The notes under the pieces are model-generated. The model was given only the letters and a program-made list of their open reading frames with translations, was not told the DNA's origin and did not search any database. Of a stretch of 64,000 nt of DNA, positions 58,261-64,000 are shown piece by piece. Position numbers and translations under genes: made by a program. Each line of letters opens with the position of its first letter. Within the stretch, counting starts at the first letter, position 1. Source of the DNA: an uncultured Verrucomicrobiota bacterium (GTDB lineage: Bacteria; Verrucomicrobiota; Verrucomicrobiia; Limisphaerales; UBA9464); the NCBI GenBank assembly GCA_903821635.1, contig CAIJLV010000105.1, positions 1 to 64,000 on the forward strand, read 5' to 3'.

Positions 58261-60012
58261 ATGAATCCAGCTACCCCTTCAACTAGCCCGCTCCCCCTGT
58301 GGAAGCGCATCTGCGACACCACCGGTCTGCCGGTGTGCCGTGACGCCGAATTGTTCATCAAGCTCAACGCCGTGTGCGCCGTCGTGTTCCTCCTCGTTGG
58401 GGGCATCGGCGCCCTGCTGCTGGCGTTGACTCGTTGGCAGACGGTTCACCTGCTGCCCGTCGAGTGGTTCTACCGCATCGTCACGCTGCACGGGTTGAAC
58501 ATGCTCATCTTCTGGATCCTGTTCTTCGAGGTGGCGATCCTCTACTTCGCCGGCACCACGCTGCTCAACGCGCGCTTGTATTCCCGCAAGGTGGCTTGGG
58601 TCGCCTTCGGCATGATGCTGGTGGGCGCGTTGCTGGTGGACGTCGTCATCTTGGTGGGGCAAGCCGATGTCATGATGACGTCCTACCTGCCGTTGCTGGC
58701 GCATCCGCTGTTCTACCTCGGCATCATTCTCGTCGCGGTCGGCACGCTGACGGGGGTGTTCAACTACTTCGCCACGATCTGGCAGGCGAAGCGCCAGCGC
58801 ACCTACGAGGGCTCCGTCCCGCTCGTCGTCTTCGGCGCCACCGCCGCTGCCATCATTGCCGTGGTCACCCTGTTGCACGGCGCGATTGTGATGATCCCCA
58901 CGTTCCTGCATTCACTCGGGTTGATCGCTCAGCCGGATCCCATCTGGTATCGGCTTATCTGGTGGGGGCTCGGTCACCAGTCGCAACAGGTGAACGTGTG
59001 CGCGATGGTCTCGTGCTGGTATCTGATCGGCAATATCACCACGGGCGCCAAAGCCCTGAATGAAACCGTCTGTCGCGGCGCCTTCGTGCTCTACATCCTC
59101 TTCATCAACCTCGCCTCCGCCCACCATCTGCTGGTGGACCCCGGGGTGAGTGCGACGTGGAAGATCTGGAATACCTCCTACGCCATGTATCTGGCTGTGC
59201 TGGCCTCGATGATCCACGGCTTCACGGTCCCGGCCTCGATCGAAGTTGCGATGCGCAACAAGGGTTACACCAAGGGCCTCTTCGGTTGGCTGACCAATGC
59301 CCCGTGGCAGAATCCGGCCTTCTCCGGCTCGTTCCTCTCCATGTGCATCTTCGGGTTCATCGGCGGCATCACCGGCGTCACCCTCGGCACGCAGCAAATC
59401 AACATCATCGCGCACAACACGCTGCGCATCACCGGCCACTTTCACGCCACGGTCGTCGGTGGCACCACGCTCGCCTTCATGGCGCTGACCTACTACGTCG
59501 TGCCGTTGCTGTTCCGGAAGGACTTCATCTTCCGCCCGCTGGCGCGCATCCAGCCCTACTTGTTCGCGGGCGGCATCCTCCTCTTGTCGCTCGGCATGTC
59601 CTTCGCCGGTTCCCTCGGGGTCGCGCGACGGAGCTGGGACATTGAGGCCACCGGCTCGGTGCATGGACCGTCGGCCCATCTGTTCCTCGCCGTGTTGGGG
59701 CTCGGCGGCATCCTCGCGTTTGCCTCGCTGTTATTGTTCGTCTTGCTGACGGTCGGCACGCTGCTCTTCGGTAAATCGAACGTCGGCCGGGCGATGGTGG
59801 ATTGGGGCACCCCCAAGACCTTGAGTGACGCGGGTGGTCACGGTCACGGCGGTGAAGTGGTTTCGGGTGGTGCCCGGGCGGTCAGCCCGAGCGGCGAAGC
59901 CGCGCACGACACCCGCGGAACGCTGGTGCTGGCCCTCGTCTTCCTCGCCTCCTTTGCGGTCTATTATTTCGCAAACTGGAAGGCGCTGGCCGATGTCTGG
60001 CCGGTGCGCTGA
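58261..60012 (+). CDS. Heme-copper oxidoreductase catalytic subunit, NO-reductase-like (active-site Tyr replaced by Gln)
   Basis: A 583-residue integral membrane protein with at least 13 helices. The low-spin heme ligands are H77 (VTLHGLNM) and one of H393/H395 (TGHFHATVVGG), the other of which is the high-spin heme ligand. CuB ligands are H239 (WWGLGHQSQQVN) and H288-H289 (SAHHLLVDPG). At His+4 in helix VI, where oxygen reductases have the cross-linked Tyr (as in GHPIVY), this protein has Q243. Glu90 in helix II (FFEVAILYF) is an additional buried acid. Loss of the Tyr points to NO reduction, as reported for eNOR-type enzymes (from memory). A His-rich hydrophilic loop lies at about 525-550. 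Confidence 0.88.
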   Translation: MNPATPSTSPLPLWKRICDTTGLPVCRDAELFIKLNAVCAVVFLLVGGIGALLLALTRWQTVHLLPVEWFYRIVTLHGLNMLIFWILFFEVAILYFAGTTLLNARLYSRKVAWVAFGMMLVGALLVDVVILVGQADVMMTSYLPLLAHPLFYLGIILVAVGTLTGVFNYFATIWQAKRQRTYEGSVPLVVFGATAAAIIAVVTLLHGAIVMIPTFLHSLGLIAQPDPIWYRLIWWGLGHQSQQVNVCAMVSCWYLIGNITTGAKALNETVCRGAFVLYILFINLASAHHLLVDPGVSATWKIWNTSYAMYLAVLASMIHGFTVPASIEVAMRNKGYTKGLFGWLTNAPWQNPAFSGSFLSMCIFGFIGGITGVTLGTQQINIIAHNTLRITGHFHATVVGGTTLAFMALTYYVVPLLFRKDFIFRPLARIQPYLFAGGILLLSLGMSFAGSLGVARRSWDIEATGSVHGPSAHLFLAVLGLGGILAFASLLLFVLLTVGTLLFGKSNVGRAMVDWGTPKTLSDAGGHGHGGEVVSGGARAVSPSGEAAHDTRGTLVLALVFLASFAVYYFANWKALADVWPVR

Positions 60013-60039
60013 AACCCCGGAGTAACGAACCCCACCGGT

Positions 60040-60984
60040 ATGAACCTGCTCGTTCCCTCGTTGCCCGCCGTTCGGCTGTTGGACCGCTTTCGGTCCTTCG
60101 TGACCGGCGGGCAGTTTGCGGTGTTCGTGGTGGTGCTGTTTGTCTTCTACGAAGCGTTCGTGCTGGCGCTGGCCTTTGTGCCGGCCGCCAGCACCGGGTT
60201 GGGCTCGTTTGCCGAGGAATTCCGGGTTCGCTGCTTCAACTACGATCCCAAGGCGGGCGCCATGAATTGGGGGCTCGTCGGCTTGTTGACGACCGAGCCG
60301 TTCTTCCTACAACTGCTCGTCTATTTCGTCTGGCGCCGCCAAGTGCGGGAGCTCGCGTGGTCTCGCTGGCTGGTGCCGATCGCGGCGGCGCTGGCGTTGG
60401 CGGCGGGTTTGATCGCCTTGAGCCTGATTCAGGTCCAGCCGCCGGCTGTGCCGCTCAGCCAGTTGCCGTTCCCGGGTGACCGCATCCGCACCCACCTCCC
60501 TCTGCCGGAGTTCAACCTGCGCGATCAGGACGACCAACCGGTATCGCCAGCCAGCCTGCGCGGCCGGCCAGTCTTGCTGACCACGATTTATTCAGGTTGC
60601 ACCACGGCCTGCCCGATGATGCTCACCCAGATCCGGAAAGTGCTGGGTGACCTGAGCCCGGTCGAACGCACTCAACTCGCGGTGGTGGCGGTCTCGCTGA
60701 ATCCGGAAGCCGACACCCGGGAACTGCGCGAGATGACCGCCCGAACCTACTCGTTCAACGCCCCGGAGTTTCATTTCGTCAGTGGCACGGGCGCCGAGGT
60801 AAATCGCTTCCTTGACGACCTGCAAATCGTCCGCACCCGCCTGCCAAACGGGCAATTGGATCACTCCACCATCTTCTTCTGCTTGGATCGCCAAGGGCGG
60901 ATCGCCTACCGGCTGTCCGCCGGCGAACAACACCATCCCTGGTTGCTCGCGGCGCTGCGGGCACTCGTCGCCGAAGGGCCGTGA
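60040..60984 (+). CDS. SCO-type copper chaperone with a multi-helix N-terminus
   Basis: A 314-residue protein: three membrane helices (about 24-48, 77-97, 110-131), then a SCO/thioredoxin-like domain with C187-TTA-C191-P and H275 (LDHSTIFF). SCO proteins insert copper into the CuA site, here most simply subunit II of the same operon. The extra helices are not typical of SCO proteins and resemble DUF420-like or oxidase assembly segments, so this may be a fusion of an assembly subunit with SCO. Confidence 0.87.
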   Translation: MNLLVPSLPAVRLLDRFRSFVTGGQFAVFVVVLFVFYEAFVLALAFVPAASTGLGSFAEEFRVRCFNYDPKAGAMNWGLVGLLTTEPFFLQLLVYFVWRRQVRELAWSRWLVPIAAALALAAGLIALSLIQVQPPAVPLSQLPFPGDRIRTHLPLPEFNLRDQDDQPVSPASLRGRPVLLTTIYSGCTTACPMMLTQIRKVLGDLSPVERTQLAVVAVSLNPEADTRELREMTARTYSFNAPEFHFVSGTGAEVNRFLDDLQIVRTRLPNGQLDHSTIFFCLDRQGRIAYRLSAGEQHHPWLLAALRALVAEGP

Positions 60985-63158
60985 GCGCCGACTTGCCCGC
61001 TCTTCTCATGCCCGCGCCGACTTCCGAAAATCCCCCCGCCCCCGCCCCCTTGCTTGGCCTGCCCCGCTGGGAACCGGCCATCGAAGTCCGCGGCGGACCC
61101 TGGCTGCGCAAACTCGAAAGCGTCGGCCACAGTGTGGATCGGCTCATTCAGTATGCGCTGCCGGCGTCCCTGAATCCCTTGGCCCAGTTGGGGGCCGTGG
61201 CGAACACTTGTTTTCTCGTCGCCTTGGGCTCCGGAATCCTGCTACTCGGCTGGTATTCACCGAGCGTGCATCAGGCGTGGGCGTCGCTCGAAGCGATGCG
61301 GGTGAACTCCTTCCTTGGTTCGCTGACCCGGTCTCTCCACCGCTATAGTTCGGATGCCTGCGTGTTGTTCATCCTCCTGCACGCAGTCCGGGTGTTCCTG
61401 GCCCGCCGCTTCACCGGGCCGCGCTGGCTGGCGTGGTCCACCGGGGTGGGCCTGTTGGCGCTCATCTGGGCCATCGGTTGGAGCGGTTACTGGCTGGTCT
61501 GGGACGTGGGCGCGCAGCACGCCGCGCTGGGCACGGCCAAATTCATCGACCGATTGCCCCTCCTCACGGAACCGTGGTCGCGCTCGTTCCTGACCAACGA
61601 GAGTGTGCCGTCGCTGCTGTTCTTCGTGATCTTCTTCGCCCATATGCTCGGCCCGCTCGGCGTCGGGCTGGGGTTGTGGATTCACTTGCAGCGGGTCAAC
61701 CGCGCCCGGCTGTTCACGGCCCGGCCGCTGACGCTGTGGATTACCGGGTCGCTCCTCGGATTGTCCTTGCTGGCCCCGGCGACCAGCGGGCCGGCGGCGG
61801 ACATGTTGGTGAAGGTGGAACGGTTCAGTCTGGATGGGTGGTATCTCTGGCCGCTGGCGCTGACCGACCGCATCAGCGGCGGCCTGCTGTGGCTGGTGTT
61901 TCTGGGCACTGGATTGGCAGTGACCACAATTCCTTGGTGGCTCGCTCGGAGACGCGTGGAGTCGTCTCCGGCAGTGCCCGCTGAACCTTCCCCGGGGCTC
62001 CCGATCGCGACCGTGGACTTGGCTCGCTGCTTCGGGTGCACGCTTTGCGCCAAGGATTGTCCCTTTAACGCCATCACCATGGTTTCCCGGGGTGATGGTC
62101 GGAAATTTGCCGTCCAGTCGTCGGTGGATCCGGACCTGTGCGTCGCGTGCGGCGTCTGCGCTGGCGCGTGTGATTCCGACGCCATCAACCTGCCGATCTT
62201 CAACAGTCGGGAGGTGGGTAAGACCTTGAACGAGTGGCTGGAAACGGATGCGGCCGCCGGCCGGCCGTCATTTTTGGCCCTGCTCTGCGCCGAGGCGGCG
62301 GGCGGCGGTTTACCCATCGACTCGCAGGGCCGGTGTCCGGAATTGCCGGGCTATCGGGTGAGTCGGGTGCCGTGTGTGGGTTGGATCAGCTCCGGGTTGC
62401 TTGAGCGGGCCCTGCAACATGGGGCCAGCGGGGTCTTGATCGCCGGTTGCGCGGAGGGCGATCCCAACTGCCGCGAAGGCAACACTTGGCTGCGGCACCG
62501 CTTGGAGGGGCACCGCGAACCCGCCCTCGATGGGCGCAAGGCGGATCGTTCCCAGATCCATTTTCTGCAACTCGATGCCGGCCGTTCCCGGGACTTGATC
62601 ACGGCGGCGGCGAGTTTTCGCGACCGGCAGGCACCGCCCGCGCCCGCGCCGTCCACGGCGGGTTGGCGTTGGGTTGGCGCGTTGAGTCTCACGCTTGCGC
62701 TGGGTGGTTTGACGCTGGTGGGCAGCCGGGTGCCGTATCGCACCCCGCACGATTCCCAGCCGGCCCTCGTCGTTTCCTTCAACCACAGCGGCCAAGCGTT
62801 GGGACAGAAATACCTGTCGGCGGCCGACGCCGCCAAGCGGCTCCCGCACATGCGCCAGCAGGTGAACCTAACCCGCGAACGGGTGCCGGTGCGACTGCGC
62901 GTGACGGTCGATGGCGTGGTGGTTCACGAGCAGAGCTACCCGGCCAAGGGGTTTGCCCACGACGGCCCCAGTTTGGCGTTGGAACGCTTGCCCGTGACGG
63001 CGGGGCGCCATCAGGTGCTCGTCGAAATGGCCGACACTCTGGAAAACGAATGGCCGCGGCAGTGGCGGGGCGAGGTGGTGATTGTGCCGGGCCAAGACCG
63101 AGTGCTGTTGTTCGCCACCCAAACCGGCTTCACGTGGCACGGGGCAGGGCTGCGCTAG
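60981..63158 (+). CDS. Fused cytochrome b / 2x[4Fe-4S] ferredoxin / MvhD-like protein
   Basis: A 725-residue protein starting at a GTG that overlaps the SCO stop (GTGA). Residues about 50-325 are a cytochrome b (b6-like) part with heme ligand pairs H120/H134 and H221/H235, both spaced 14. Residues 345-402 hold two [4Fe-4S] motifs (C350, C353, C356, C360 and C387, C390, C393, C397). Residues about 428-540 resemble the MvhD/FlpD hydrogenase-delta fold (LLCAEAAGGG, VPCVGWISSGLLERALQHGASG, AGCAEGDPNC). A further membrane helix (562-582) leads to a C-terminal domain of about 140 residues. It probably moves electrons between quinol, iron-sulfur carriers and the neighbouring enzyme. Confidence 0.85.
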   Translation: MSADLPALLMPAPTSENPPAPAPLLGLPRWEPAIEVRGGPWLRKLESVGHSVDRLIQYALPASLNPLAQLGAVANTCFLVALGSGILLLGWYSPSVHQAWASLEAMRVNSFLGSLTRSLHRYSSDACVLFILLHAVRVFLARRFTGPRWLAWSTGVGLLALIWAIGWSGYWLVWDVGAQHAALGTAKFIDRLPLLTEPWSRSFLTNESVPSLLFFVIFFAHMLGPLGVGLGLWIHLQRVNRARLFTARPLTLWITGSLLGLSLLAPATSGPAADMLVKVERFSLDGWYLWPLALTDRISGGLLWLVFLGTGLAVTTIPWWLARRRVESSPAVPAEPSPGLPIATVDLARCFGCTLCAKDCPFNAITMVSRGDGRKFAVQSSVDPDLCVACGVCAGACDSDAINLPIFNSREVGKTLNEWLETDAAAGRPSFLALLCAEAAGGGLPIDSQGRCPELPGYRVSRVPCVGWISSGLLERALQHGASGVLIAGCAEGDPNCREGNTWLRHRLEGHREPALDGRKADRSQIHFLQLDAGRSRDLITAAASFRDRQAPPAPAPSTAGWRWVGALSLTLALGGLTLVGSRVPYRTPHDSQPALVVSFNHSGQALGQKYLSAADAAKRLPHMRQQVNLTRERVPVRLRVTVDGVVVHEQSYPAKGFAHDGPSLALERLPVTAGRHQVLVEMADTLENEWPRQWRGEVVIVPGQDRVLLFATQTGFTWHGAGLR

Positions 63159-63249
63159 CCCGCTGGCCGACCGGTGAGCAAGTTTCCCAACGCCTCGCTT
63201 GAAAGCGGTGACTTCGTTCCTAGAGTTCGCTCTTCCTGACCAAAGTTAG

Positions 63250-64000
63250 ATGAGCGAGTCCAACCCTGCTTCGTCCGCCACCAGCGCCGCCGCCAAGCCC
63301 TGGTCGATTCCGTCCGCCCGCACGCTTTACAACGTGGACCGCTGGGGCGCGGGCTATTTCGACGTCAACGCAAATGGTCACGTCGTGGCCCGGCCCTTGC
63401 AAAATGGCGTGGAGGTGGAACTCACCGACATCGTCGAAGAAGCCAAGGCGCGGGGCCTGAAGTTTCCGTTGCTGATCCGGTTCCAAGACATTCTGCGACA
63501 CCGCGTGCAGGCCTTGAATGAGGCGTTCCGGGCTAGCATTGCGGAGTGCAATTACAAGGGCGTTTACCGCGGCGTATTCCCGATCAAGGTCAACCAGCTC
63601 CGCGAGGTCGTGGAAGAGATCCTCGAAGCCGGCCGGCCCTATAATTTCGGGCTGGAGGTGGGCTCCAAGCCGGAACTGTTTGCGGGTATGGCGCTGCAGA
63701 GCGAGCCGGGTTCGCTGATCATCTGCAACGGTTACAAGGACGCTCCGTTCATCAAGCTGGCCTTGCAGGGAATCAAGCTCGGCAAAAAGGTGATCATGGT
63801 CGTCGAGAAGCTGGAGGAGCTGAAGCAGATCATCGCCGTCTCGAAGCAGGTCGGGGTCGAGCCGATGATTGGCATTCGGGCGCGGTTGTTGAGCAAGGGC
63901 GCCGGGAAATGGGCGGAGAGCGGCGGCGAGAATGCGAAGTTCGGCTTGAGCACGACCGAGTTGCTCGCGGCTACCGAGCTGTTGCAGCGCGAAGGCTTGG
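63250..64000 (+). CDS. speA: Biosynthetic arginine decarboxylase, N-terminal part
   Basis: Decarboxylates arginine to agmatine for polyamine synthesis. From the ATG at 63250 the frame is open to the window end (250 codons of about 640). It shows the family start WSIPSARTLYNVDRWGAGYF, the PLP-binding Lys in GVFPIKVNQLREVV, and the segments NFGLEVGSKPEL and ICNGYKD and, near the edge, IGIRARLLSKGAGKW. The rest of the gene lies outside the window. Confidence 0.93.
   Translation, partial: MSESNPASSATSAAAKPWSIPSARTLYNVDRWGAGYFDVNANGHVVARPLQNGVEVELTDIVEEAKARGLKFPLLIRFQDILRHRVQALNEAFRASIAECNYKGVYRGVFPIKVNQLREVVEEILEAGRPYNFGLEVGSKPELFAGMALQSEPGSLIICNGYKDAPFIKLALQGIKLGKKVIMVVEKLEELKQIIAVSKQVGVEPMIGIRARLLSKGAGKWAESGGENAKFGLSTTELLAATELLQREGL

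Noticed and set aside
1..64000. tRNA, rRNA, CRISPR array, prophage or insertion sequence
   Set aside because: No cloverleaf-like, direct-repeat-spacer, transposase, integrase or phage structural sequence was recognised on either strand by reading.

Overview
The window reads as GC-rich chromosomal DNA of a Verrucomicrobiota bacterium, probably near Limisphaerales/Pedosphaera. The pointers are two short secreted proteins with prepilin-type N-termini followed by DUF1559-like bodies, a PVC-type dehydrogenase ending in a heme-binding domain, LamG and dockerin-like secreted proteins, and REP-like intergenic palindromes. That assignment is inference from gene content; there is no rRNA, tRNA, insertion sequence or CRISPR array here.

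Layout. 1-10.6 kb: pyruvate carboxylase (cut by the window edge), glycosyltransferases, the Kdo transferase waaA (so LPS is made), an acyltransferase-like protein, a PAP2-type membrane enzyme, a FeoA-like protein coupled to a diheme cytochrome c, and a prepilin-like protein. 10.7-16.6 kb: ribBA, a FAD oxidoreductase broken by a one-base frameshift in a G6 run, and a DUF2339 membrane protein. 16.8-22.1 kb: signalling genes (kinase-like/receiver protein, free Hpt, LuxR-type regulator) around a large secreted dockerin-like protein. 22.3-27.9 kb: a HupE/UreJ-like protein, a Vsr endonuclease, a lipoprotein, a LolA-like protein and the PVC-type dehydrogenase. 28-31 kb: an accessory islet with HicBA, a lone MbcA/ParS-type antitoxin, a LamG protein and a REP-like palindrome cluster. 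31-44.7 kb: iron alcohol dehydrogenase, argA, an M16 peptidase pair, a CHASE/PAS hybrid kinase, an unrecognised polytopic protein, a GH5 hydrolase and a ClC transporter of the fluoride-exporter type.

44.7-63.2 kb is the most interesting part, a nitrite/nitric-oxide respiration island. One minus-strand operon runs nirK (copper nitrite reductase with a cytochrome c tail), SUMF1-like, SCO, NnrS-like, hemerythrin, DUF2249, Crp/Fnr regulator, mostly joined by 4-base ATGA overlaps. A plus-strand operon encodes a heme-copper enzyme whose usual active-site tyrosine position is glutamine (NO-reductase-like), a CuA subunit II, a 49-residue membrane peptide, a second subunit-I-like protein with one missing CuB histidine, a second SCO, and a fused cytochrome b / two [4Fe-4S] / MvhD-like protein. 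Four perfect TTGAy-N4-rTCAA palindromes and one imperfect one lie in the intergenic regions of this island only, and the regulator encoded in the nirK operon has the matching E-xx-SR recognition helix. Together the genes should reduce nitrite to NO and NO to N2O under Crp/Fnr control. No nosZ or nitrate reductase is present in the window. The last gene is the start of speA (arginine decarboxylase).
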